Positions 9,240-18,101 of a stretch of DNA of 64,000 nt are shown in pieces. The number at the start of each line of letters is the position of its first letter. Position 1 is the first letter of the stretch. The notes beneath the pieces were generated by a model. The model was given only the letters and a program-made list of their open reading frames with translations. It searched no databases and was not told where the DNA came from. The DNA is taken from the NCBI GenBank assembly GCA_965367295.1, contig CBDUHN010000001.1:140729-204728 (forward strand), given 5' to 3'. The stretch is from JAIVHA01 sp965367295 (GTDB lineage: Bacteria; Pseudomonadota; Gammaproteobacteria; DSM-19610). The position numbers were made by a program, and so were the translations under genes.

Positions 9240-10267
9240 AGCGGAAGGTGAGAGCTGACGCCCGACGAGGCCTGTTCTGCCTGACGCCGGAGAGCGGCAA
9301 CAGAAGGTTCAACCGCCTGCAGGAGGTACAAGGGGCGCCCCTTGGTCTCGTTGAACATGCGTCCCAGGTATTCTCCGATAATACCGAGACTGGCCAGCTG
9401 GATGCCACCGAGCAACAGCACCACCACCATCAACGAGGGATAGCCACGCACATCATCGCCAAATACCAGGGTCTTGTAGATGATGACCGCGGCATACAGG
9501 AACGCCGCCAGGGAGATCAACAGCCCCATGTAGGATGCCAGCTTGAGCGGTGCAATGGAAAAGGAGGTGATACCTTCCAGGGCGAAATTCCATAAGCGCC
9601 AGTAATTCCACTTGCTGGTGCCCGCGAATCGCGGATCGCGATGATAGGGCACGGCCAACTGCGGATAGCCAATCCAGGCGAACAGGCCCTTCATGAACCG
9701 GTGGTGTTCACGAAGCTGGTTCAGACTATTCACGGCCCGTCGACTGAGTAGACGAAAATCCCCGGTGTCGCGCGGAATATCAACCCGGCTGACCCGATGA
9801 ATCAGGCGATAGAAGGCTGCAGCAGTGGTTTTTTTCAGCCAGGTTTCACCCTCGCGTTCCACCCGCTGGGCATACACCACGTCATACCCTTCACGCCAAC
9901 CGCGCAGGAGATCAGGAATAATCTCCGGTGGGTCCTGGAGGTCGGTATCGATGACAATCACCGCATCGCCACCAGCATGATCGAAGCCCGCCGCCATGGC
10001 GATCTCCTTGCCGAAATTACGGCTCAGGTCGAGAATACTGATATTGGCGTCTTCACCACGCAGCTTTTTCAGCACCTCCAGCGTCCGGTCACGACTCCCG
10101 TCGTTGACGTACACCACCTCATAATCGCAATCCAGCTGCTCCAGCACCGCCACCAGGCGCCGGTGGAATTCCGGCAATACCTCCTGCTCGTTATAAGCGG
10201 GCGCCACCACCGAAATCAGTGGGCGCTCCGGTATCGGTGAGGTATTGGCGGGTACGAAGGCACTCAT
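9236..10267 (-). CDS. Polyprenyl-phosphate glycosyltransferase (GtrB/ArnC/DPM1-like GT2)
   Basis: A 343-residue GT2 enzyme with a cytoplasmic catalytic domain and two C-terminal membrane helices (around 235-260 and 270-300). Motifs are VVAPAYNEQEV at the start, YVNDGSRDRT, and the DXD-type VIDTDLQDPP (D107, D109). This arrangement is that of enzymes that load a sugar onto undecaprenyl phosphate. The ATG at 10267 is chosen because it overlaps the stop of the GtrA-like gene (ATGA) and gives the usual N-terminus; the open frame extends further. Beside a GtrA-like flippase candidate and a GT-C-like membrane protein it makes a three-part set like O-antigen glucosylation systems. It probably supplies a lipid-linked sugar for periplasmic side-chain addition. 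Confidence 0.88.
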   Translation of the reverse strand: MSAFVPANTSPIPERPLISVVAPAYNEQEVLPEFHRRLVAVLEQLDCDYEVVYVNDGSRDRTLEVLKKLRGEDANISILDLSRNFGKEIAMAAGFDHAGGDAVIVIDTDLQDPPEIIPDLLRGWREGYDVVYAQRVEREGETWLKKTTAAAFYRLIHRVSRVDIPRDTGDFRLLSRRAVNSLNQLREHHRFMKGLFAWIGYPQLAVPYHRDPRFAGTSKWNYWRLWNFALEGITSFSIAPLKLASYMGLLISLAAFLYAAVIIYKTLVFGDDVRGYPSLMVVVLLLGGIQLASLGIIGEYLGRMFNETKGRPLYLLQAVEPSVAALRRQAEQASSGVSSHLPL

Positions 10268-10650
10268 CCAGGTTCTCCGAAGGTCCAGAAACGGTTGCCA
10301 AAAAAATTCCACACCAGCACCAGCGCCGTGGCACACAGCTGTCCCAGCAGATAATACAGGCCCATTATTTCCACCGTGATCCACATCAGGACGGCATTCA
10401 GCCCGAAGCCCACCGCCGCGACGGCAAGGAATTTCGGCATCGCCTCGTGATGACGCTTGCGGCTGGCAAAGGTGTAACGGTAGTTGAGCACATAATTCAC
10501 CAGTGCCCCAAGCAAGGCACCTGCCATCGAGGCCGGTACGGGGGGTACCGCAAACCCATCCACCAGGATCACCAGCAGCAGATAATGGGCCAGCGTACCC
10601 ACCGCTCCCACCAATGTGAACAGGGAAAACTGGCGCACCATCACCGACAT
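10264..10650 (-). CDS. GtrA-family small membrane protein
   Basis: A 128-residue protein with four predicted membrane helices. It has the GtrA-like opening QFSLFTLVGAVGTLAHY and the conserved ALVNYVLNYRYTF and WNFFGNRFWTF segments. GtrA proteins are thought to flip polyprenyl-phosphate-linked sugars across the inner membrane. Several Met codons precede the domain; the ATG at 10650 is favoured because GGGGGT lies about 6 bases upstream and the resulting length is normal for the family. Its stop overlaps the start of the GtrB-like glycosyltransferase, so the two are translationally coupled, as expected for partners. Confidence 0.85.
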   Translation of the reverse strand: MSVMVRQFSLFTLVGAVGTLAHYLLLVILVDGFAVPPVPASMAGALLGALVNYVLNYRYTFASRKRHHEAMPKFLAVAAVGFGLNAVLMWITVEIMGLYYLLGQLCATALVLVWNFFGNRFWTFGEPG

Positions 10651-10690
10651 GGCAACCCCCAAACCATCGACCATGCGTCTGTCCGGATAC

Positions 10691-12358
10691 TCATGGAATT
10701 CGCACCAGCAGTAAATCGGGCCGGCGCAGTTCCACCTGGTGTGTGACGGTAAGCTCCTGCAGCACCTGATCCTGCCAGGAAACTGCACCACCACTGCGCA
10801 CCATGCGGTTGGTGGGAACGAGGATCAGCAACAGTGATCGTGGCTCCAGTCGTGCAGACAACCCCTTGAGTGCCGCCAGGGTTTGTGTATTCAGTGCCAG
10901 ATTGCGGATCGAAAGCCGGGTTTCCAGGCTCAGCACGGCCGCGTAGTTGGATAACAGGTAGGGTTGATCGGGAAGATTTTCCAGGTACGCCTGCAGCACT
11001 TCATCACGGCTGAGCTGATACTTGATGTAATTGGTGAGGACTACGTCCGGGACCCGCGCTGCAAGTTCAGCCAGGTCCTTCGTTTGCGCACCCGCATGGC
11101 GTACCGCGGCTTCCCGCCCCAGATCATCCTGGATAAAACGAACCCGCCCCCATAGCAACATGGCCAAGACCAGAGCCATGCAGATGCCCATGGCAGTACG
11201 GCCCACTGCTGACTGCATTCCCTGCCGGGTTGCTCGCAAGGGCCACCACATCAGCACCAGGAATGACCAGGAATAGGCCATCATATGCCGGGTAAGGTTC
11301 ACTTCCACCCAGTCAAAACGGCTGCGTCCCCATACCACCATGGCAAAACCGATCAAACTGTACAGCAGCAGCAAAAGGAGCGTCGCCTGCTCCGCCGGAA
11401 CAAGCGCACGCCACCGCTGCCGACCCAACCAGGCCAATAGCACCAGAACAGGAGGCAAGGTGATCAACAGGGCCTTGGCATCCCAGGCCAGTTCCGCCAC
11501 CCGATGCCAGCCCGACAGGTCCAGCAACTGGCTCCAGAGTACCAGGCGAAAGGCCCGCAAGAGGCCGAAATCACCTCCGCCATGGTGTTCCAGGTAGGGC
11601 TGAATCGCACCGAATACCAGCTGATTGCGCCCAAGCACCAGGGCCGCCACCAGCAGAAAGCCAACTCCCCACCACAGACCTTCTTTCAGCGCCTCGCGAA
11701 AGGAGCGCAGCCCCAGTAGCCACAGCAGGCCATAGGTGGCAGCCACCGCCAGCGGCACCACCAGTGCAGCATTGCGCACGGCGTACGCCATGCCCGCCAG
11801 TAGACCGGAAAGCAGGATCAACGGGATCGGCTGCCTCGTTCTCCGGAAGGCATGCAGCAGTACCCCCAGGGACAGGATCGAGTAGAGCAATGCACTGCTG
11901 TCACTCAGGGCTGGATAAGCCCATTCGTAGAGGCCTGGCGATACTGTCACCAACGTCCCTGCGGCCAGGGCCGGAGCACGACCGATCAGCGGCGCGACGG
12001 TAAACATAATCGCCGGCAGCAGCAGCGCCCACGCCAGCCAGGAGGACAGGCGCGCAGCCTGCATCGGTTCCAGTCCGGCCAGGGAAACCATGGCCGTCTG
12101 GATGGCAAAACCCGGCGGGAACAGCGGTGTTGCCACATACTCATGGGCAATATCGTCCCAGGCGGCGGCCCGGCGAATACCCTCGCCCTGCAGGAACTGG
12201 CGTGCTTCAGTCACATAACCGGAACTGTCATTCTGGAAGGAATACCGCAACGGCAGCGACAGACTGACCAACAGCCAGACCAGGCCTGCCCCCAGCACCA
12301 GTGCCAGCAGGATATCGGATGGAGTATGGCTGCGCTCGGTGGCGGACATCCAGATCAC
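10691..12358 (-). CDS. Multi-pass GT-C-like membrane glycosyltransferase candidate
   Basis: A 555-residue integral membrane protein with about ten hydrophobic helices. An acidic motif in the first periplasmic loop (QNDSSGYVTEARQFLQG, D44) resembles the catalytic Asp loop of GT-C fold enzymes such as the dolichyl-P-mannose/ArnT group. These use polyprenyl-phosphate sugars and act on the periplasmic side. A soluble C-terminal part of about 130 residues follows the last helix. The GTG start overlaps the stop of the sulfotransferase gene (GTGA); an ATG three codons later is the alternative. It lies just upstream of the GtrA/GtrB-like pair, so it is the likely acceptor-specific transferase of that trio. 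No family-specific signature beyond topology and the D-loop was recognised. Confidence 0.6.
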   Translation of the reverse strand: MIWMSATERSHTPSDILLALVLGAGLVWLLVSLSLPLRYSFQNDSSGYVTEARQFLQGEGIRRAAAWDDIAHEYVATPLFPPGFAIQTAMVSLAGLEPMQAARLSSWLAWALLLPAIMFTVAPLIGRAPALAAGTLVTVSPGLYEWAYPALSDSSALLYSILSLGVLLHAFRRTRQPIPLILLSGLLAGMAYAVRNAALVVPLAVAATYGLLWLLGLRSFREALKEGLWWGVGFLLVAALVLGRNQLVFGAIQPYLEHHGGGDFGLLRAFRLVLWSQLLDLSGWHRVAELAWDAKALLITLPPVLVLLAWLGRQRWRALVPAEQATLLLLLLYSLIGFAMVVWGRSRFDWVEVNLTRHMMAYSWSFLVLMWWPLRATRQGMQSAVGRTAMGICMALVLAMLLWGRVRFIQDDLGREAAVRHAGAQTKDLAELAARVPDVVLTNYIKYQLSRDEVLQAYLENLPDQPYLLSNYAAVLSLETRLSIRNLALNTQTLAALKGLSARLEPRSLLLILVPTNRMVRSGGAVSWQDQVLQELTVTHQVELRRPDLLLVRIP

Positions 12359-13338
12359 GACTCGTCTCTCATCCGGGTATCCGTATTCGGTGCATAACCC
12401 ATGGCCTGGGCCACCCCGGATACCTGCGGCAGGGCCCTTTCGACCTGTTCCCGGTTACGGCCATCTTTCCATTTATCAAGCCGAATTTCAGAAAAGGCGT
12501 TATAGGGGGTTTTCAGTACCTGTGCACAGTGCGCCTCCATCCGGTTGTCGAACGACAGGCCTGCAGCCTCAAAAATACCGCGAAAGGTGCTGACGGGATC
12601 ACGCAGGAAATCCTCGTAAAAGACCTCGACCCACTGGGCAGACGGTATGCTTTGCCTGCCCTCCAGAATCGCCCCGTTAATGGCCTGGTACTGAAAGGCA
12701 CAGATATCCTCGATCGGTCTCTGCAGATAATCACGCCATCCATCCGCCAGGAAGAAACACCACTGTTTGTAGCGTCCATCAATATTGACGGTTTCCGGCA
12801 GCTCATCCGACCAGGTCGCAAACTCATCGGGCTTGCTCCAACCTTCGATCAGTGAATTGAGATTGTCGCCGGGACTCCGCTTCACATAGACAAAAACCGC
12901 ATCGGGATACAAGGCATGCAGATAATCGACACACAGGCCATTCTGGTTGTTCTTGTCGACCCACCGGTGGTGGCCGGTCCAGGCATAGAAATAGCGGCTG
13001 ACAAAATCCCGGTCACGATCACTGGCATCTGCGGCATCCAGCCCATGGGTATCCCAGTGCTTGTTCTGGAGAGGATGCAGGTCCATCCAGAAATCATGGG
13101 TCTCACGTTGCAGACTGCCGATCTCGCGGGATTCAGACAGCGTTTTGTAGACCAGTGTGGTACCGGCCCTCGAACAACCCACCACAAAGATGGGGCGCTG
13201 TGCCGGAGGCCTTGCCAGTTGCCACCAGCCTCCCCGCAGGACCCGCAATAGCCGGACGCGGTAATAGCGCAGGTTTTTACTCACCTTATCCCAGAAACCG
13301 ATGGAGGAATCCCCACCCCGTATCGAATGATGCATCAT
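12355..13338 (-). CDS. Sulfotransferase-family protein
   Basis: A 327-residue cytosolic PAPS-dependent sulfotransferase. The 5'-phosphosulfate loop is VVGCSRAGTTLVYKTL (about residues 52-67), and the 3'-phosphate-binding strand is VFVYVKRSPGDNLNSL with R154 and S155. These two motifs define the superfamily. Within an EPS locus the most likely acceptor is a sugar hydroxyl on the lipid-linked precursor, giving a sulfated polysaccharide; an amino or lipid acceptor is also possible. It is the first gene of the overlapping - strand group that continues to 7.1 kb, and it is divergent from the asparagine-synthase-like gene, with the 149 bp between them likely holding both promoters. Two adjacent ATGs (13338, 13335) are possible starts. 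Confidence 0.85.
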   Translation of the reverse strand: MMHHSIRGGDSSIGFWDKVSKNLRYYRVRLLRVLRGGWWQLARPPAQRPIFVVGCSRAGTTLVYKTLSESREIGSLQRETHDFWMDLHPLQNKHWDTHGLDAADASDRDRDFVSRYFYAWTGHHRWVDKNNQNGLCVDYLHALYPDAVFVYVKRSPGDNLNSLIEGWSKPDEFATWSDELPETVNIDGRYKQWCFFLADGWRDYLQRPIEDICAFQYQAINGAILEGRQSIPSAQWVEVFYEDFLRDPVSTFRGIFEAAGLSFDNRMEAHCAQVLKTPYNAFSEIRLDKWKDGRNREQVERALPQVSGVAQAMGYAPNTDTRMRDES

Positions 13339-13487
13339 AAAGCGCCAATGTATTCTATTTTATGGGATTTTACAGAAATCCCTTTTATGTCACTATAGCC
13401 CTGAAATTCAGTGTGGAACACGATCCTGCGCCCTGGTTCAGTTGTGCAAGGTTACATTCCACGTTCTACAAGGTCTGGAGAACAATA

Positions 13488-15287
13488 ATGAACGGTTTCA
13501 GCGGCTGGTTAGGCAGTCATGATCAGCTCAACGACCCCACCGCGACACTGCATCGCATGGCCTGCGGCCCATCCCGACAGGAGATTCATCGGCCGGCGCT
13601 GGCGGCACTGAACGCCGGCCCGGAAGACTTTTGCCATAGTGATGAACAGCTTGTCATCCTGGTGTCGGGGCATCCCGAACTGCGCACAGAGCCTGGCCGA
13701 CGCATCGTGGCCGCAGATCTTACCCGCTTATACCGGGATCATGGTAGCAGCCTGCTGGAACAACTGCGCGGCACCTTTGCACTGGCAATCCTCGATGAAC
13801 AACAGGCATACGCTCTTTTTGCCGTGGACCCGCTGGGCATCGAACCCCTTTGCCTGAATCCCCATGCCCATGGCTGCGCCTTTGCCAGCCGTGCCGATCG
13901 CCTGTCCCACTTCCCCGCCGCCGGCCGGGAGCTGGACCCGCAATCGCTCTACCATTACCTGCATTTCCACTGTGTGCCGAGCCCTCGCAGCATCTTTCGC
14001 AACCAGTTCAAGCTGCAGCCCGGGCAGTGTGCCGAATTCCGCAACGGCCGCCTCGATACGCGCTTTTACTGGCAAGTGCAGTATGACGACAGCCCCAAAT
14101 CCTTTGCGTCGCTGCATGATCCGTTTCTGGAAATACAGGAACGCGTCGTATGCCGCTATGCCGATGGCCGTGACACTGGTGCCTTCCTGAGTGGCGGCCT
14201 GGACAGTTCCACGGTAGCGGGCTTCCTCAGTAAATGCCGCGATGACAAACCGGACACCTATTCCATCGGTTTCTCCGCCGAAGGTTATGATGAAATGGAA
14301 TACGCGCGTACCGCCGTGCGCCATTTCAATACCGAACCGCATGAATACTACGTGACCCAGGACGACGTGGCGAAAGCCATCCCCCTGATCGCCGCAGCCT
14401 ATGATGAACCATTCGGCAACGCCTCCGCCATACCCGCCTACTACTGTGCCAGAATGGCCCGTGAAGCCGGCACCCGCGTGCTCCTCGCAGGCGATGGCGG
14501 CGATGAGATTTTCGGCGGCAACGAGCGCTATGTGCGTCAGCAGGTGCTCGGCCTCTACCAGCATGTACCCGCCCCGCTGCGCAAAGGCCTGCTGGAACCT
14601 CTCATGCTTGGCAGTGGACTGGGTTCCGTACCGCCCTTCAGCAAGCTGAAAAGCTATATCGACCAGGCGCTACAGCCACTACCGGACCGCATGGAGGCCT
14701 ATAACCTGCTGCACCGTTTCGCACCGGAACAGATGTTCAGCGATGATTTCCGGTCTGCCATCGATACCGGACTGCCGGTCCGTGATCTGCGCGATGCCTT
14801 TTCCCGCGCTCATACCCGGAATGATCTGAATCGCATCCTGCACATGGAAATGAAATTTGTACTGGCCGACAACGATCTGCGCAAGGTTAACCGCATGTGC
14901 CAACTGGCCGGGGTCGAAGTCCGCTATCCCATGCTGGACCTCGAGTTGGTGGATTTCGCCGCCACGGTGCCAGCCGAACTCAAAATCCGTCGTCTCAAAT
15001 TGCGGCATTTCTTCAAACAGTCACTGGCAGGCTTCCTGCCCCACGAGATCATTCACAAAACCAAACACGGCTTCGGCCTGCCCTTCGGCATTTGGCTGGA
15101 AGACTACGCCCCATTACAGACTCTGGCCCGACAGAACCTGGAAAGCCTTCGTGAACGGGATTTCATCAAGCCGGAATTCATCGACCTGCTGGAGCGCAAA
15201 CACCGTGAGGAACATGCCGCCTACTACGGTGTACTGATCTGGGTGCTGATGATGCTGGAACAGTGGCTTCAGGCACAGTCACTCTGA
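13488..15287 (+). CDS. Asparagine-synthase-like protein lacking the glutaminase cysteine
   Basis: A 599-residue relative of glutamine-dependent asparagine synthetase B. The C-terminal synthetase domain is intact, with the ATP pyrophosphatase loop SGGLDSS at 235-241 and LLAGDGGDEIFGG downstream. The N-terminal glutamine amidotransferase domain is recognisable (RGTFALAILD) but starts MNGFSGWLG where functional enzymes have Met-Cys-Gly, so the catalytic Cys2 is absent. The start at 13488 is supported by CTGGAG seven bases upstream; the open frame extends to 13362 without family similarity. It probably uses free ammonia or another amine, or makes a different amide or ester bond via an acyl-adenylate. 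Compare the complete amidotransferase at 20.7-22.7 kb. Likely role: amidating an EPS sugar acid (inference). Confidence 0.82.
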   Translation: MNGFSGWLGSHDQLNDPTATLHRMACGPSRQEIHRPALAALNAGPEDFCHSDEQLVILVSGHPELRTEPGRRIVAADLTRLYRDHGSSLLEQLRGTFALAILDEQQAYALFAVDPLGIEPLCLNPHAHGCAFASRADRLSHFPAAGRELDPQSLYHYLHFHCVPSPRSIFRNQFKLQPGQCAEFRNGRLDTRFYWQVQYDDSPKSFASLHDPFLEIQERVVCRYADGRDTGAFLSGGLDSSTVAGFLSKCRDDKPDTYSIGFSAEGYDEMEYARTAVRHFNTEPHEYYVTQDDVAKAIPLIAAAYDEPFGNASAIPAYYCARMAREAGTRVLLAGDGGDEIFGGNERYVRQQVLGLYQHVPAPLRKGLLEPLMLGSGLGSVPPFSKLKSYIDQALQPLPDRMEAYNLLHRFAPEQMFSDDFRSAIDTGLPVRDLRDAFSRAHTRNDLNRILHMEMKFVLADNDLRKVNRMCQLAGVEVRYPMLDLELVDFAATVPAELKIRRLKLRHFFKQSLAGFLPHEIIHKTKHGFGLPFGIWLEDYAPLQTLARQNLESLRERDFIKPEFIDLLERKHREEHAAYYGVLIWVLMMLEQWLQAQSL

Positions 15288-15363
15288 AGTCATCCACTCC
15301 CTCGGCCACATAGGCATGTAGGCAACGCCCACCAACCACCCGTGGCACCACTTACACAAGCGG

Positions 15364-16665
15364 TCACTCCCAGGTGCGGTTGTACCAGCCTTTTTTTGCC
15401 GAGTCTGGTTTCAGGCTTGATCTCAGCGTGGTTTCCCCTGCATCCCCGGCTGTATCCATCGCTTCCGCCAGTGCCTTTTCGGTCTGCCAGCGAGCCAGTA
15501 CCGTCATTGCCACGATATGGTAGTAGAAATCGAAATAGGCCAGTCCCAAGAAGGCACCAGCCGAGGCATAGCCCACCAGACAGACCTGCAGCATAGCGGC
15601 CAGATCACGCAACCAGCGTAATTCCAGCTGGTTTTTCGTATGTTTGAGTACCCAGGCACCATTGCGCCACGCAAACCAGCCGAGCAGCAAAAACAGCGCA
15701 AGTCCCACGTAGCCATGTTCCCCGAGAATCTCGAAATAGATACTGTGGGCATCGATCCGGCCGGCGAACACCTCGAAACCACCGCCGGTCAAGGGATGCT
15801 GATTGGCGATGCTGATCGCATATCCCCAGGCCACCAGTCGCCCCTGTGCCGATTGATCCTCCTGGTAGGTCTCGATGGTCGCCATACGGTTGAACCAGGA
15901 CTCCGGCATCAGGGTAAAGGTAACCGGCACCATCATCGCCACCATTAGCAACACCAGAAACCGTCGCCGGCTTTTCAGTATCAGGAAAATACTCATGGCG
16001 ATGATCCCGACCAGGGCCCCGCGGGACTGGGTGCCCAGAATCGCGATAATGGTGGTGACCATCGCACCAACCCAGATCCAGAAGACCCAGAAGTTTTTTG
16101 CCTGCATCTGCAAATAACGCATCAATGGCAACGTCATGATCAGCGCCAGCCCGATCTCATTATTACCGCCGATAAAGGTGCCAGCAGGACCAAAAACATG
16201 ATAACCACCGCCGGTCAGTACAGTAAAAATTCCTCCCTTCACACCATAGAGCCCGAGAGAAATCACAATAACCAGCACCAGCATTTCCAGTCGCCAGCGG
16301 TCCTTCATCAGCATTAGCGTGACAAAGGTCATGACCTGGATCTTGACCACCTTTTCATATTGCAGCCAGGCCAGTTGCGGATAATAGGAATAGATCGTAG
16401 TAACCAGCATCCACGCAATGAAAATCACCAGGGTGATAGTGGCTCGATCCCAGGGAATTTTCTTGGATTCCTTGCTGATGAGGATCGCCAACAGGGTCAC
16501 CAGTGCGATCAGCATGGCAAAAGGAAAATCACGCGCGAATCCCCAGGATAGTCGATGGGGATTCATATACCCGATCCACGACCAGAACAGCACACCGAGA
16601 TAGGGATATTTCAGGATCATTGGCAGCCCGATGAAGACCGCCAGAGTGACAAATAGATCACGCAT
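15364..16665 (-). CDS. O-antigen-ligase/polymerase-like membrane protein (exosortase A-associated)
   Basis: A 433-residue integral membrane protein with about ten to eleven hydrophobic helices and the Wzy_C/O-antigen ligase signature: the conserved Arg in TQSRGALVG, and the large periplasmic loop ending in DAHSIYFEILGEHGYVGL, with the key His. It matches what is known as the putative O-glycosylation ligase of exosortase A systems. Such proteins polymerise lipid-linked repeat units or transfer the glycan to lipid A or protein in the periplasm. Here it may link the EPS or glycan to PEP-CTERM proteins, which are often predicted to be glycosylated. It converges on the asparagine-synthase-like gene and lies downstream of the CapK-like gene. 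Confidence 0.85.
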   Translation of the reverse strand: MRDLFVTLAVFIGLPMILKYPYLGVLFWSWIGYMNPHRLSWGFARDFPFAMLIALVTLLAILISKESKKIPWDRATITLVIFIAWMLVTTIYSYYPQLAWLQYEKVVKIQVMTFVTLMLMKDRWRLEMLVLVIVISLGLYGVKGGIFTVLTGGGYHVFGPAGTFIGGNNEIGLALIMTLPLMRYLQMQAKNFWVFWIWVGAMVTTIIAILGTQSRGALVGIIAMSIFLILKSRRRFLVLLMVAMMVPVTFTLMPESWFNRMATIETYQEDQSAQGRLVAWGYAISIANQHPLTGGGFEVFAGRIDAHSIYFEILGEHGYVGLALFLLLGWFAWRNGAWVLKHTKNQLELRWLRDLAAMLQVCLVGYASAGAFLGLAYFDFYYHIVAMTVLARWQTEKALAEAMDTAGDAGETTLRSSLKPDSAKKGWYNRTWE

Positions 16666-16725
16666 CAGGCGCTGTTCCTTTCATACTCTGTATCGCAGCC
16701 ATAAAATGACCCGCATTTCTGCACT

Positions 16726-18099
16726 TCATGCTATATCCACCTTGCTGATGACATAACGGAATTTTCCCGAGCGTTCCGCGGGAATCTCCGCTACGACCTC
16801 CACATCCACCCGCACCGCTGCACCCAGCCTGGCCTTCACCCCCTGCTCGACCCCGGCCAAACGGGTGACATCAAACCCGCTTTCAACCACTAGTAAAATG
16901 CGACAGTGATCGATGCTTTCCTGGATGATCTTGAAGTTTTTCACGCCGGGAATATCACGCACGATATAGATCAGCGACAGCCCATGCATCACTGTGCCAT
17001 CCTGCGCCACGATGAAGTCGGTGCTGCGCCCCTGGATTTCCTTCAACAATGGCAGACCACGCCCGCAGCTACAAAGTTCTTCCGATAGTATACCGATATC
17101 CCCCGTACGGTAGCGGATGAATGGATAATCCGATGTAGCAAGGTGCGTGACCACGATTTCTCCGGACTCTCCTGCTGGTAGCACGTGGCCATCCCCATCA
17201 ATGATCTCAACCAGGATATCCTCAGCGGTGATATGCATGCTGCCGGAAGGGCACTGATGGGCGATAAATCCAGCATCGCGTCCACCGTACCCGTTGGCCA
17301 CCGGACAGCCGAACACCTGTTCGATGAGTTCGCGCTGGTGGTCATACAACCGTTCCGAGGTAACAAAGGCCACCTGGATTCCAATCTGGTCAACCGGCAT
17401 GCCCCTGGCTTGCGCATGCCGGGCAATATGTGCCAATGCAGATGGATAGCCGAATAACATGCGCGGACGTATCCGCTGTATGCTACGCACAAAATCATCC
17501 AGTTTGGCAGCAGACATTTCGAAGGCCGCCAGCAGATGGGTCCGCAGCATCCAGTCCCGTAACTGCCGGACACGATCCTGGGTACCCAGTTCTATCGGAG
17601 AACCCCATACCACGATCTCAGGATCACCAATATCAACACCCCACCAGCGTGTGGCACGCCACTTGGCCGCCACATCATGGCTGACCCGCTCGTTGCCGAT
17701 GAAAAAAATCAACGGTTCGCCACTGGAGCCACCGGTATTGAAGCGCGACAAGCCCTGCGCCTGCGTCGATTTCAGCTCATTCTCATTACCACGAATTTCC
17801 GTTTTGGTGAGGAACGGCAATCGCTGGATATCCACCAGGTTGTGTACCTCGTCTGGATGGAAGTCCAACTTTGCAAACAGGTTGCGATAATAGGGAACAT
17901 GGGCTGCAGCATGGGTCAACAATGCACGCAGACGCTGTAACTGCAATTCCCGTAACCGTTCCGGCGTCCACCACTGACTATCCTCCATGGCCCGTCGCAC
18001 GGATACCGTGGTATGCCGTTTCAGACGCTCATGCAATGGAAACAGGATATTTGATACCAGGCGGGTATAGGGGCGGAAATGGTTTTGCTCCGTACTCAT
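16726..18099 (-). CDS. CapK/PaaK-like adenylate-forming enzyme
   Basis: A 457-residue member of the phenylacetate-CoA ligase/CapK branch of the ANL superfamily. The P-loop is TGGSSGEP (122-129), followed by NGYGGRDAGFIAHQCP and the adenylate-binding YRTGDIG. These proteins activate a carboxylate with ATP and often sit in capsule or EPS loci, where the acyl group may be passed to a sugar or amino group. A Cys-rich stretch (CSCGRGLP) resembles the zinc-ribbon-like motif common in this group. The gene starts 2 bp after the stop of the GT4 at 18.1-19.3 kb, so the two are co-transcribed. The substrate cannot be assigned. It is not the acyl-CoA ligase most often listed for XrtA loci. Confidence 0.75.
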   Translation of the reverse strand: MSTEQNHFRPYTRLVSNILFPLHERLKRHTTVSVRRAMEDSQWWTPERLRELQLQRLRALLTHAAAHVPYYRNLFAKLDFHPDEVHNLVDIQRLPFLTKTEIRGNENELKSTQAQGLSRFNTGGSSGEPLIFFIGNERVSHDVAAKWRATRWWGVDIGDPEIVVWGSPIELGTQDRVRQLRDWMLRTHLLAAFEMSAAKLDDFVRSIQRIRPRMLFGYPSALAHIARHAQARGMPVDQIGIQVAFVTSERLYDHQRELIEQVFGCPVANGYGGRDAGFIAHQCPSGSMHITAEDILVEIIDGDGHVLPAGESGEIVVTHLATSDYPFIRYRTGDIGILSEELCSCGRGLPLLKEIQGRSTDFIVAQDGTVMHGLSLIYIVRDIPGVKNFKIIQESIDHCRILLVVESGFDVTRLAGVEQGVKARLGAAVRVDVEVVAEIPAERSGKFRYVISKVDIA

Positions 18100-18101
18100 G
18101 T

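Noticed and set aside
13728..14564. 278-codon ORF on the - strand inside the asparagine-synthase-like gene
   Set aside because: Antisense to a gene with clear catalytic motifs; no family features or ribosome site of its own.
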